Assembly (NCBI GenBank): GCA_033085395.1
Contig: JANQBS010000267.1
Location: forward strand, 1 to 52,211
Source of the DNA: Xanthoparmelia taractica
Lineage: Eukaryota; Ascomycota; Lecanoromycetes; Lecanorales; Parmeliaceae
Reading direction: 5' to 3'
DNA length: 52,211 bases
Below the pieces are notes generated by a model. That model was not told where the DNA came from. It saw nothing but the letters and a program-made list of their open reading frames with translations, and made no database searches. Position numbers and translations under genes: made by a program. How positions within the stretch are numbered: the first letter of the stretch is position 1; each line of letters starts with the position of its first letter. Shown here piece by piece: positions 32,114-43,619 of this stretch.

Positions 32114-33647
32114 CTATGCCGTCTTCTCCGCTACGATCCCCTTTCCTCTATTTACCTGAACCCTTTTGTCCTCCCCTCCACTAACAATCCCCACGCTCTT
32201 GTCCCAGACCACGCCAAAGACCTTGACCCCTTCTCCACCAACCTTCTTCCTCTCTCCTTTCAAACTCTCTCTTTCAACCACATACAAGCTCTCACCCATC
32301 CTACCCTCCTTCTCGCTTCTCGAGCTCCTCACGTCCCACACCCTACACGTGCCATCATGACTCCCACTCACAAGCCCATAATTGCTTTCTGGGTCTGCCG
32401 CCAGGCTAACCACAGCGTTTGTGTGACCGCGCAAGGTCATAGCTGAGACGGTAGTCGCGGATGCGCGGGGGTCAATGAGGGTAATATGGCGCGCTGACGT
32501 GCCAGCTGCAAGGAGGTTAAGAGAGGGGAGAGCGGTGAGAGAGAGGAGAGAGTGCGACGTGGAGCGGGTATCCACGCAAGTTGAGGTAGGGAGGTCCCAG
32601 GTTTTGAGAGTATGGTCCCAGGAAGTGGAGTAGGCTACTGTGTGATCATTCGGAGCGAAGATGGTATCGGAGATGGGACCGCTGTGAGATTTGAGGAGGG
32701 AAAGGGGGCCTCGTTGGGGGGTGGATGTTGAGGGGCCCAATTTTCTGCGCTTAGAGTTTCGAGAGGTAGCTGAGGGAAGAAGAGATGTTGGAGCTGCAGG
32801 TGCATCGGATTTTTTGGTTGACCAAAGACCAAGGGAATGGTCTGCGGAGGCGGAGAGGATGCGGCACGAAGGTTGATGAACAGCGATGGAGTCGATGCTC
32901 CCTTTGTGACCGTAAAGTTCGATTTGAGGTGACATAGAGGCAGTGAATCCTTCCGGGTCCTTAGAGTATTTCCATAAGCGAATCGTGCGATCTAGACCAG
33001 CAGAAGCGATGTGTGAAGGAGAGATATATTTTGCGGCTTTTATTGAGGAAGTGTGTCCTCCGCTGCCTGCTGATGGAGACGTTGCCAGTACTTCAGATGA
33101 CATACTCCATACTCTCAACAGTCCATCGTAACTCCCAGATAGCATCCTTTCTTGTCCAAGCATTCTTGCTCCTGCGCTGCCCGCCCATTTTCCTGCTGGA
33201 GAGGTCTCCGAGAGAACGTCCACAGAGCTGACCCAGTCATCGTGCTCAAATGAGGTAAGATAGAGCGGCGGTATAATTGCACGTACATATTCGACTGCAA
33301 GAGTAGTTTCGGCAGATATGCCATTGGCTGTAAGGTACTCGTCTAGAGATGTTCGAAGAAATGTGCCATTAATGAGAAATTCGAAAGGTATGGGCTTCTC
33401 GGACTGCAGTAGGGTATTAACGAGCGTGGAAAGAGCGTATCGCCGGAGGTCTGGCAAGGTTGTCAGTAGCAATAGAACTAGGGAGCTCTAATATCACATT
33501 ACTAGTATTGACCAGGATTGGGCCTGGATTCTCTGGAAGTGAAATGTCCGGATGGCGGGTCGATAGCTGCACTCTGACTTGCGTGGCTGAGTCAGAAGTA
33601 GACATAGCATTATCATTGACACTTGTTGTAATTGTATCTGTAGCCAT
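32114..33647 (-). CDS. ytm1: Ribosome biogenesis WD40 protein Ytm1 (WDR12)
   Basis: Two exons on the minus strand, 33647-33503 and 33450-32114, are joined by a 52-nt intron (GTAATG...CCAG with a CTGAC branch), giving 493 residues. Ytm1 forms the Nop7-Erb1-Ytm1 complex needed for 60S precursor maturation in the nucleolus and is stripped off by the AAA ATPase Rea1. The N-terminal NLE (ubiquitin-like) domain spans ~1-100: QVRVQLSTRHPDISLPENPG, then LRRYALSTLVNTLLQSEKPIP and FLINGTFLRTSLDEYL. The beta-propeller follows, with repeats ending in VWS, LWK, LWS, TWD and VWD (for example SGSYDGLLRVW, SGSHDGTCRVWD). The splice restores the conserved block between the two NLE halves. A second ATG at 33605 is possible. 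Confidence 0.93.
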
Positions 33648-33931
33648 GATCCTCGAATGAAGTTGAATGACTACTACAGACCGCCGAAGAGAATTTGAGG
33701 ATTTGGTGCGATGAATGCGCTATCCCCGGATCTTATCTCCGTCAACTTCAATTCAGGCAGTAAACGATCATTCACAAGGCATATATCTGACAATTAGCTA
33801 GGAAGAAGGATCGTTATCATGACCTGGTATCTATTCGCAACGCTATGCTTCGCTATGCCTCCAAGAAATCCCAAAAACCCCTGTACAACAGGGAAAGTCT
33901 CCAAGCCAGCCGGACAGGCTTCGCCCAAAAA
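33648..33931. promoter_or_regulatory. ytm1 promoter and 3' flank of the Avt3-like gene
   Basis: This 284-bp spacer lies between two minus-strand genes in tandem. No gene or repeat is evident. Confidence 0.4.
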
Positions 33932-36299
33932 TCACTCGTCACAGTAGCCCGGAGGTTTGCTACTCGAACCATTGGCCCAACTCTTAGCCGTCAACGCAGT
34001 GGTGTACGCCATTACCACCAGCCCAAAAACGCACAAAATAACATCAGAAACCCGCTGCTTTTTCGAGTTGGCAATGGCTTTATAATGGAGCATTGCCTGA
34101 GGTAACATTAGCATTTATGAGGCCAAAGCAGAGGATAGTACATACCGGATAAACGTAGACCAGGGGTACGCAGGCGAAACTGCCAACAAGAGCAACAAAT
34201 TTGTCAAGATCGGCCGCTCCACCCCAGGCGATGAGCGCACATATTACAACTAGGAAGAACCGGAAAACATTCTTCTTCCACTTAGTGTGGGGATTGTTCT
34301 TTCCGCTGCGCGGGAAAAGCTTAGCCTCCAAGATCCCTATAGCTGGAAACAACTGAAGCGGCGTTGACAGAAGAATAGCCAAAGAGTAGAGCAGTTGTAC
34401 TGCATTGACGAATTTGCTATCTTGAGGTAGGTTCAAAAGTACGACGGTTTTTGTGGCCGATCCAAATGCTGCATAAGACAAGGCACCCATGAGCATAAAG
34501 AGAACTGTGATAAAGATCATTACACCAGCGAGGACCGGGGGAAATTTGGCAGGATCCTTCATCGACCCTTGGATTGGGATGATAAGACCGACTCCCTCGA
34601 AGGTAAAGATTGCTGTGCCAATGAACAGCGTCCAGTCTCGAGGATTGAAGTTGGCGATATCGGCTACGCCGTGTTTCGCCATCGTGTAGATGTCAAAGTA
34701 TCCGATGTACAAAAGGCCGAGGGCTATGAAGACTTCTGCAATCAAGGAAGTCAGGCCAAGTTTGCTGATATTCCTGATTAGAGACAGGGGAAGGAAGATG
34801 ACGAGCTGCATAAGAACCATGTACTTGATGTCGATCCATGTCCGACACTTCGAAACTGCCAGGACGAATGCTTGCATGCTCTCGGCGGTGAAGACAATGT
34901 AAGCAGACACAAAGCCGATCTGGCTGAGGGCAACGGATGTCAATATTAAAACACGCATCCATCTCCCATAGAGTATACCACCGATGTCACCAAAGGAGCC
35001 CTCGACCTTAAGCCTAGTGTTCACAAGGAGGATGAAGCAGTAGTAGCTTAACGATGCAACCCCAAGAAGGACGACATTGCTGAACATCATTCCTCCATTG
35101 AGATATGCCTTAGGAAGAAAGAGAACGCCGGTCCCAATGAAGGACTTGAGCAGTAGAAGTGCTGCACCAGTAGCAGTATTTTCGCCTCTAACAGCTCGGT
35201 CCTTAACCTTACGTTTATGAAGCCCAGGAGTACCAGGCGTTAAGAGTGCACTTTCTTCTCCGGGCTCGCCCTCTCCTTCTCCACCTTCTGTATCAATAAA
35301 GTATGGCTCATGATGGAAATACTCGTCCTCATCTTCTTCTTCAAGTTCCTCTCCTGCAAAGTGACCATAGATGGTGAGGAATTCTAAGAAGCTATTGGTG
35401 ATGAATTTCATCGGTTGTCCGGTCTGGGGAGAGACCTGCTGAGTTTCCAGGCCATCAGGTCCTACTCTCCGTCCTGAATAATGATCAGGGGCTTGTCGTC
35501 TTAAGTAGTCCCTTCGAAAGCCACCAGGCTGCTTTATAGCACTCGCATTCAATTCCTCTTCTTCTGGCTCAAGACGAGGTATATGCCAGCTCTTGCTACG
35601 TTTTCCACGGCCAGCTGCCTCGGCGTTCTCAGCCCACCGATAGATTGTGCGAGTCATGTCTCCTCCTTGAAGACGCAGGCTGGAGAATTCGTCATCACCA
35701 ACACCCGGTACATTGTTCTCTCTGTTGTCGTTTCCAGCGTTGATCGACGACGCCTTATGGCTGAGTGTAGGATTGGCTTCGCCATTGTCCGGATTCGACG
35801 GCTGCACAAGATGCCGCTTTACCACCCTCGGGTCTTCATTAGGAGTGCCTGATACGCGCCTTTGAACGCCCTGCCCGGATCGGCTATCGAAAGAGCCGTA
35901 TGTTGTCTGAGCGCCGCTCCCTTGTAATGCAGCACCCGCAGTACTAGGGGATAGGGGTCGTAGCGGCGGTGTTCCAAACCTTGGCGGGCTTCTCCCATAG
36001 GAGCCCTGCAATGCTGCAGCAAGGGCAGAATGACCAGGCCCCGGTATTGATTGAGATGTTCCCGTCCCGGCAAGAGGAGTATGGCTCTCGCTGTTCAGAT
36101 GGCTTGGAGCAGGCACTTGACGAATGGGTGGAGAGCCTTGAGCTCCCAAGGAGGCAACTGGAGACGCTAGCCTGGCGATTGATGTTGCTCGAGGAGTGGA
36201 TTCGACAGGAGGCGACCGGCCTCGTGAGGCGTCAGGAGAGGATGGATTTGGTACAGGCCGGGGCCTTGAAGGAGAAGCTGTGTTCCTTTGGCCGGACAT
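33932..36299 (-). CDS. avt3: Vacuolar amino-acid transporter, Avt3/Avt4-like (AAAP family)
   Basis: Two exons on the minus strand, 36299-34146 and 34096-33932, are separated by a 49-nt intron (GTATGT...TCAG, CTAAT branch), giving 772 residues. By family it exports amino acids from the vacuole with protons. The first ~365 residues are serine/proline-rich and presumably cytosolic. The transporter domain begins TGAALLLLKSFIGTGVLFLP, the typical AAAP first membrane helix, and has about 10-11 spans in total. Family blocks include AYIVFTAESMQAF and FIGTAIFTFEGVGLIIPIQ. The last exon supplies the final span and the usual terminus ending KPPGYCDE. The reading frame is open upstream to a TTG at 36356, but 36299 is the first ATG. 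Confidence 0.87.
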
Positions 36300-39200
36300 T
36301 GAGCCAGAATATATAGCGTCACCGTGGCATGTCTTTTGCAATGTTGCAAAAGTCAAATGGGACTTTCATCCGATCGATTATGGGGAGTCTGAAGGATACG
36401 CGCAGTGAATTGTTTTGGGTTGAATGGTTGAAGTTACTGGGTCACGCGGGTACCGTAAATGTGCGTGACAGTGTCTGGCGATCAAACCGATAGAGATGAT
36501 AGATATGCTAAAGGTAATGATTTGATCTTGTAGTAGTAGTATAGTCAATGCTGTTGTATTAAAGGAGTGTCTGACATGTAATAAAGAGAAATGCGTTTAT
36601 CAGCAACTGTGTGGGATGATGTTTAAGGCTAAGGCCGAGTGTGGTCCGTGGGGGGCATTTTCCACGTTGTAACGTGTCCTTCCTTCCGCGTTAGATCTTG
36701 CCTGTCGGTTTGATGCATACCTTACTTGAAGTCTATTGGGCGGATTGGGCGGCCTCTTCCATCTTAGGCTCTTTATTCAGTGTCCGAATTCTTATCGAAA
36801 CGCGGCTTCGAAGGAAAATGTTGCTTTTTGCGGAGCGTTTATTTGCCCGAAGCCAGTCCTCATAGAGTACCTCGTACCACGGCCCGAGGCGCCTGTTCCC
36901 ACAATCATTCGTGCACTGCTTTGTGTACTGAATCTAGCATTTATTGTGTTGACGGTCATCGCGAGATTCTGCAATTGAAATCTGGGAGTCAAGGCGGCGC
37001 AATTACATTTCTTGGGCCCATTGGAAAAACAATTTCTTTGGACGGAGATCGCTACGGATGAGGCTCACGGCTTGATTGATTATGCTTTGCTACGCCAATG
37101 GCTACTCGACTGCTACAAGCCCGATCAGTCTCCAGGCGGGTACGTGATGTGATAAATGAGACGGTCTGAGCGCCTTGATATAGGTCTCCAACGCTTCAAT
37201 AACACCGCCCCAAGATTTTCGATCTATTTCTATCTACCAGTGCTTCTAGGGCTTTCCCCCTTCCCAGGGCACAGCACTCAGCTTCCGTCTTATCGCCTGC
37301 GGCCCTCGGCAGAGCAAAATAAAGAGCTGATAGCAAAGAACAGCCATATGACTAACCTTTCTCCCGCTCCCAACGAGGACGTGTGCGAGAACGAAGGTAA
37401 GTGCGGGAGCTATCTCAGCGTTTCCGAAGTACTGTGACTGAGGACATCCTCGGTGCTGGAGTACATAGTCATTCGTTGGCGGCAATGATGAGTCTGTGAC
37501 CCATCGTGCCTCGATATTGAGATATTTTAAACCTAAAACTTCGAGTAGAAGCCGCTCCGTTAGGCCGAATCTACGCAGTCTACAGGAGTCTTGGGCGACT
37601 GTCATGGGCAAGCGATGTCGACAGTTTGCAAGGTCGGTCCCTATTTAAGATAGGACACTTCCTATCTTCATATTTAACCATTCGACCTTAGAATGCACGC
37701 CTGCATTTTGGCGGGAGGCAGGAATCTTGCACGATATCCTCAAACCTTGGCGTGCAAGTCTGTTACCGTTGCCAGATCTCGACGAGTATATGCTCACTCG
37801 CCTCCCACTATCTTTCGAACCCAAAGTTTCTATCGGGTTGGTGTAGATTAGTACAAGCTTTTACCTAACTATTCAATGCACGGCTGTTCAAACGGCTCTA
37901 CCCAAAGTGCTGTGACCGTTCCGGCTGACAGATGGGAACAATCTTCTTTAGGTCAAAGATTCTTTGCTATGGAATTTTCCTATCTATTCCAGTCACTTAC
38001 CCTTCCCCCATCCAATCATGCGTTTATGCCTGCATACAAGGACTCATGCCGAGGCTGAGTTTTTCCAGCAACAAATAGTAAAGAAGGTCCCTTTATCTCG
38101 GCTTCGGCTTCTACTGTTAGCTTCCAAATCACTGAGGGTTGCACCGGCTTCGGTCGCCCAGTATGTTACTCGTTGTTTCCCTAGCTCAACGCCCGAGCAA
38201 TGTGTCAACATGCGACTCCGCTGCTCCAAGCTTTTACAGTGCGAACAACAGCCCGACCCGAGGGCGGTTCGTGCAACACATCTTTGCCTTCGCATTTAGT
38301 GGAGCGCCGAAGAGTGCCGTAGAGCGTCGCCAATGTCTCCTCCAATGTTGGAAAGCTCGCTGGTTCAACGGTATTATAGACTCTACCCATCTCAACTCAT
38401 CAGGCAGCGGGCATCAAATGGCTAAACGGTGGAGAGCTGGACCCGTTATACAACTACCTAACCCGTTAAGCATCCGAGGTCATGTTGACAAAGTCGACTA
38501 ATCAAGAGTAAGCTGTGTCTTCCGCAGTATGCCAACCATATTTCTAAAGCCGCCTGTTTTCGCCTTTCATCGTAGCACCACTTGACTAACGGCGTCTACA
38601 TTCCTACGGCGATGGTCCGTTTGAGTGCTACAAACTCCTTCGCCCTCGTCTCTCAATATCATCGAATCACGCCAGCAAGTCGTCGGACAGCCGCATGCCT
38701 TGTATCATATCTGAATCCGGAGCGTCCGAGGCGTCAAACGCTTGTGTCCAGGCCTTCAGGGCTGAGCTCTTATTCGGGAGGTCTACTGTCAGGATCTTTG
38801 CAGCCGGATTCGCTGTCACTAAGCTGTTTTGCATTTGACGATATAGTAGGCTTCGGAATATGCAATTGGCGGATAATGGGCTTGTGCGGTCGCGGATGCT
38901 GTATACCAGGGACCTTTAGTTTCAAAATGGGGTAATGCGGGGACTGGGGCAGTGCGATGGAGCTCTGAGTTTTTGAACCCGTCCTCAAAAGGCTGAAGAA
39001 GGCTACACGGACGACGTTTCGAAGGCCACGTCTGGGAGGAAATCATTCGTCGAACCCTGGTCTTTTCTCTTCGATTCCCACACGACCTCAAGGGGCCAAA
39101 CACACGAAAAAGGAAAACCAGCTCATCTTCGTTCCTCGTGTGTCAACCCCTTCAGTCTCTTCCCAGCGCTGTGCTGTCTCAAGATCCCACGACAGTGTGA

Positions 39201-39391
39201 ATCATGAGTATAAAAAGGAAGATAGTGCGGTGCTCTCTTGTGTCTTCGTCCAGTTCCTCCAGCAAGCACAGACAAACAGTAAAAGACCCTTCGCACGCTT
39301 TAATACTTACCAGCATTCACGCACATCAGCGTTCATACACATCAGCACCCACGTACACACCAACATTCACACACACTACCATCCACACACA
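36300..39391. other. Gene-poor stretch, no supported gene
   Basis: About 3.1 kb with only overlapping frames of 60-120 codons on both strands and no recognisable domain, repeat boundary or RNA. The first part must hold the Avt3-like promoter. The last ~250 bp (39150-39391) become strongly CA-rich (ACACAC, CATTCACAC), like the leaders of expressed fungal genes, and run directly into the ATG at 39392. Confidence 0.4.
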
Positions 39392-39918
39392 ATGGCCCCT
39401 GGTGAGAAACGCAAAGGAACTGGGACACCCGGCCCTCCTCTAAGCGCGAAGCTACTGCGATTCCTGCACATCTTGGTGGCGCCTCTGCCGGCAATGCTGA
39501 GGCCCCTTCCCTGACCCATTCTCTCATCGGATCTCCCGCTGAACAGGAACTTCCAATACCTCCCTCACCCGGCACAAAGCTACCTCGCGGATGGAAGGAT
39601 AACAGTTATACACATGAACGTCATAAGTGTAAAGTGACAAAGGATTCATTCGGCGAGGACAAACCGCTGTCGATGCTGTCGATGGAGGTCGTTTCGTGCA
39701 ATGGCAAGCTGCCTGTGTATTCTCCCTAGGCTTACCCAGACCGTCTTAAACTAGACGCAGACCCTAATGGAGTAATAGAGGAGACTCAGGGGAGAGACGA
39801 AAATCGGACAGACAAGGATGTGACGTTGCACTTCCGTCAGGATTCCAGAGCAGTCAACCCTGTCAAATTCTTTCGATTTCACAGAATATTCCTTGGTCAG
39901 GAGGATTTCGAAGAGTGA
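39392..39918 (+). pseudogene. Possible hypothetical gene, broken or very short
   Basis: An ATG preceded by a CA-rich leader opens a frame that stops at 39514. A second frame is open from 39406 to a TAG at 39727-39729 and continues open to a TGA at 39916-39918. It reads as hydrophilic protein with motifs such as KLPRGWKDNSYTHERHKCK and YPDRLKLDADPNGVIEETQ. Two explanations fit. One is a decayed gene with a frameshift near 39435 and one internal stop. The other is a real 95-residue protein made by removing a 50-nt intron (39402-39451, GTGAGA...GAAG) and ending at 39729. No family is recognised. Both the leader and the coding-like composition argue against pure chance. Confidence 0.3.
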
Positions 39919-40551
39919 TAAGGTTGTACCTCTCGGCAGCGCCGAGGCTCAGGGTCATCAAGTTCTATCTAGGCGCAGGCGTCATAACATGTCGGACAAA
40001 GGCTGACTGATCTGGTGCTTTGGTTCCAATGCTTCATCCGGGTTGTTGCTTGCAAGGGAGTCTTTGTTTGTTCGAGCATTCAACACAGCACCTAATTCTG
40101 AATGAAAATACTCGTAACCCAAACAAGAGAGACCTTTCGTCTTTGACGGCAGAGACCTGTGCATGTTTTCTTGGCCTGGGATTGAATGGGTACCCCTCTT
40201 TTTGCCCCCCACCACTTTGATCACAAGACTGCCCATTTTCAACTGTCCGGTCGGTCATGTATGAAACAATGAAACATGAAGTCCGTAGACGAATGTCGTT
40301 TCCGTCGGAGGCTTCCCGGCGATGCGCGGCTAGCGGAAGCTTATTAATCGGCGATGTACAGGGGTCCCAAATCTCAAGGGTCACTACTCTAGTGACGTCG
40401 ACAACTAGTTGATGGAATTGCCATCGGAAACAATTAATTACCTTCCCTCAACAAAACTACATCGTCATACTCGCTAATCAAAAACAGCAGGCTGTCATTC
40501 TAAACTCACCTTCCACATCTCTCCGAACACGATATCACCAGATCACAAATC
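39919..40551. other. Intergenic, no gene seen
   Basis: This holds the flank of the broken gene and the promoter of the small membrane-protein gene. The leader just before 40552 is rich in CATC/CCA motifs, as is usual near fungal start codons. Confidence 0.4.
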
Positions 40552-41074
40552 ATGGCAGCAATCATCCGCCGACACCCTCGAAAGCTCACCGCCGGTATAG
40601 TCCTAGTCTGTAAGCTCAAACACTGTCCGCCATCCAAACATTTCAGTTCTTAAAATTTATGGCCACAGGTGCTTCATACGGCGTCGCTGAGGGCATACTC
40701 CCGAACCCCTTCCGGACTCCCGGTGTCGGCAACATCGAGAAGCGCTATTCTTCCGTCGGCGGCGCCCCCAACCATCAGCCAGGCACGGCTTCGCCGAGGG
40801 GCCACCCTGATAAAATCGAGGGGAATACGGTGACGGCCAAGGGCATCGGGACCCCGCACCATGAGGAAAATTATCAAGAGCAGAAACCAGATGTGAGTGT
40901 CTTAGAAAGCCTTTCTTTGGGCAGGAGGAGACTTTACTTTTATGGTTACTTGCGATCTTTGAGCGGTGCAAAGGGTTTTGCTGCATGTGCTGATTATTTT
41001 GGGACCAACAGCCGAGTGGGTTCGACAAAACTTGGAATAGAGCCCAGTACAACACTGAGAAGCCCGGGAAGTAA
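40552..41074 (+). CDS. Small, probably mitochondrial or membrane-anchored protein of unknown function
   Basis: Three exons: 40552-40609, 40669-40892 and 41012-41074 (introns of 59 and 119 nt with GTAAGC and GTGAGT donors and CACAG/AACAG acceptors), giving 114 residues. The N-terminus is basic (AAIIRRHPRK) and followed by a hydrophobic helix LTAGIVLVCASYGVAEGIL. This fits a mitochondrial or membrane signal anchor. The remainder is glycine/proline/histidine-rich and hydrophilic, ending SGFDKTWNRAQYNTEKPGK. All three exons join in frame with good splice sites, which supports a real gene although each exon is short. I do not recognise the family. Confidence 0.62.
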
Positions 41075-41572
41075 GGGTATCTTCTACCTCATGGCCGATT
41101 CGAGTTACATTGTTATGGCGTGTTCGGGGTGCAATGGCTGCTCAAAAGTCTAGCACACGGGCAAAGGGGATAAACATTCAGCTCTGGGCGTAGGCGCTAC
41201 AGGAACTACATACTTCACGGTGATACCTTGCATTCAATTAGATTCGAATCTCGAGTGATGCATTCCAGGTGTATGATACAGATCAGGCTTTGGCTTCTAT
41301 TCCAATGCTCGCTTCGCAGGTCGACCATTCAATGACGAAGGGCACTCTCAACGAGCAGGGTCTTCTACAGATGTAGCGAGAAGGGGAGACCCGAAGTGTC
41401 ACGCAGCATATCATGAATAATGGTTAAGCGGCAATTCACCCAAGTGAAGCCTCCATCATGGTATCAAATGATTTGCATTGTAGCTATTGAATCTGTACCG
41501 GGATACGGGCTCAAGTGACGTTCAAGCTTTGCCCCACCATGTAAGCAGTTTGTACCGTTGCATAGCATTCAT
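41075..41572. other. Convergent 3' flanks
   Basis: This 498-bp stretch lies between the ends of the small membrane-protein gene (+) and uL5 (-). No gene is recognised. A B-box-like GATTCGAATC at ~41241 lacks a matching A box and tRNA stems. Confidence 0.4.
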
Positions 41573-42337
41573 CTAACTGCGATCTCCCCGCACGATACCC
41601 TCGAATCGGTTCTTAAACCACTTGACCGTCTCTTGCTGGTTGATACGGTGGCTTGCACCAACCTTGCTTTTGGCACGTCTTCGTTTGGCTACTCGCTCAC
41701 CAGGTCGTGTCCTGTAAATCTATCTTTCAGTATCTGGTCCAAATCCTGTGAGGGTCCCCACACATCTTTCCGAGAGAAACTCACATGCAGCAGTAAAAGT
41801 CCATGCCGTAGATACCAATCGCTGGGTCATACTTGATGCCCAAATCGATGTGCTCGCTAATACCGAATCCGAAGTTGCCAGTCTCGGAGAAGTTTTTCTT
41901 TCGCAGTTCGTATTCCTTCACTTTGAGCCCGCGCTCGAGGATTTCTTCGGCCTTGGGACCACGGACAGTGACGTGCACGGCGATCTTTTCGTTACGTCGG
42001 ATGCCGAATGTTCGGACGGTGTAGCGGGCTTTGCCTGTAGAGAGAAACGGAAAAGATTAAAAGGTGCTTAAAGCAGAGGGAGGGGGGGAACTCCTTGAGA
42101 GGGTAGCAGGAGGTAATGCGTACTGTAGACGGGCGTTTGACCAGACAATTGTTCGAGCACTTTGGCAGCACGGGTGAGCCTATCACCGGATTCGCCGACT
42201 GAGATGTTGAGGACGAGTTTCTCGATGCGGAGTTCGCGCATGGGGTTTGCGCTCTTGTCTTTCTTAGATTCCGCCTAGTAACCGCAGGTCAGCGGTTTTG
42301 CAGGAAATAAAGACCTTATATATGATTAGCTTACCAT
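41573..42337 (-). CDS. rpl11: 60S ribosomal protein uL5 (L11)
   Basis: Four exons on the minus strand: 42337-42335 (the ATG only), 42274-42124, 42034-41785 and 41711-41573 (introns of 60, 89 and 73 nt), giving 180 residues. It is a component of the large ribosomal subunit central protuberance and binds 5S rRNA. The reading is near-invariant for the family: NPMRELRIEKLVLNISVGES, then DRLTRAAKVLEQLSGQTPVY, KARYTVRTFGIRRNEKIAVH and GISEHIDLGIKYDPAIGIYG. The last exon reads TRPGERVAKRRRAKSKVG. It ends a few residues beyond the usual IVR terminus (GDRS). It is divergently transcribed from SmB with a 296-bp shared upstream region. Confidence 0.97.
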
Positions 42338-42633
42338 GATCGAAGGGACGACGGTGGAAGAAGTTGCGGGGATGTTGTTGCTGTCGCTCTCGTGGAATCC
42401 TGTGTGGGCGATTAGCGAAAGTATCTAGCGCGCTTGGCGTGTAATTTAACTGCTAGCGCCAGTCGTTTCGAGAATCTGCAACAGCAAGCCTCAAGGATCC
42501 AAAGCATCACAATTTACACTACGAGCTCAAGATCCGAAGGTGTGGAGAGCCGGGGAAGCCTAGAGCTCCATCACAATCTTTGGACAAAACAAGTCGCGTG
42601 AGCGACCACATTCAATCATCACCTTCAATCATC
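42338..42633. promoter_or_regulatory. Divergent promoter between uL5 and SmB
   Basis: This 296-bp stretch lies between head-to-head start codons of two RNA/ribosome genes. Two similar CTAGCGC elements occur (about 42425 and 42452), but I cannot assign a factor. Confidence 0.4.
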
Positions 42634-43619
42634 ATGGCGAACAAACAGGGGAAGATGGTGAGTCTCCAACCCCGGCTTTTGATATTATGTTAGGTTTTAT
42701 TGACATTTTCGCTGATCGATTCCGGTGGTAGCAAAACCTCGTAAGCTCCCTATCTATCACTCGACTAGCTCTCAATCTCTCGGCGAGGCGCCAAAATTGC
42801 ATACAAAAGTACTGATACTGGTTAAGATCAACTACCGAATGAGAATTACACTGAACGATGGGCGACAAATGACTGGCCAAATGCTAGCATTCGATAAGGT
42901 AAGTCTAAATCAGGCATGGTGTATGCTTTTACTAATTGCGCCGCAGCACATGAACCTCGTGCTGGCAGACACGGAAGAATTTCGCCGTGTAAAGCGTAAG
43001 CCCACCAAAGGCGCACAATCCGCTCCCGGCAGCTCCGCACCCGCACTCGTAGAATCAGAAGAAAAGCGCACTCTCGGTCTCACCATTGTTCGCGGGACGC
43101 ATATTGTCTCCTGCTCAGTCGATGGCCCTCCTCCTGCAGACCCCTCGGCAAGATTAGGAGCAAGCGCCCCAGGAGGCGCTGGAGGTGCACCACCTACGTT
43201 AGCTGTGGGCCCGGGCATAAGCAGACCAGCTGGAAGAGGATTGCCTGTTGGATTAGGTGGACCAGCTGCTGGAGTGGGAGGACCAGCGCCGCCAGGTGGA
43301 TTTCCTGGCTTTCCACCAGGTGGCTTCCCTGGAGGTGCGCCGCCAGGGTTTGCGGGTCGTGGAGGACCTCCAGGAGGAGGACCGCGTAAGCTCATTCGAG
43401 ATTTACTGCCTAAATCAGGATGCTAATCATTGGCTTTTAGCTGGATTCGCACCACCACCTGGATTCCCTGGAGGACCACGTAAGCTCTACCCCTTATTCC
43501 AAACCATGATATGATGATCATTGACCATATCTATAGCGCAAGGGTTTCAGCCGCCGCCAGGCTTCCAACCTCCTCCTGGAGGTCGTGGATTCCCTCCGCC
43601 AGGATTTCCAGGGCGGTGA
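42634..43619 (+). CDS. smb1: Small nuclear ribonucleoprotein SmB
   Basis: Six exons: 42634-42657, 42732-42740 (9 nt), 42827-42898, 42947-43385, 43441-43479 (39 nt) and 43537-43619, giving 221 residues. SmB is one of the seven Sm proteins that form the ring on spliceosomal U snRNAs. The Sm1 motif reads INYRMRITLNDGRQMTGQML and continues FDKHMNLVLADTEEFR. The Sm2 motif is LGLTIVRGTHIVSCSV. The tail is a glycine/proline-rich repeat (PPPGF, PGGFPG) as in other SmB proteins. The microexon codes Q-N-L and joins MQNL to INYRM. The 39-nt exon is frame-neutral, so it can be skipped without a frameshift. Retaining intron 4 would truncate the tail at a TAA in 43424-43426. Intron 3 (48 nt) is stopless and a multiple of three. 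Confidence 0.96.

Noticed and set aside
33845..34105. 86-codon plus-strand frame
   Set aside because: Antisense to the last exon of the Avt3-like transporter, whose reading is conserved.
41220..41280. tRNA-like B box (GATTCGAATC)
   Set aside because: No A box at the right distance and no acceptor or anticodon stems could be paired.
42910..43395. 161-codon proline/glycine-rich frame antisense to SmB
   Set aside because: It is the reverse-strand reading of the PG-rich SmB tail, where stops are rare because of composition.
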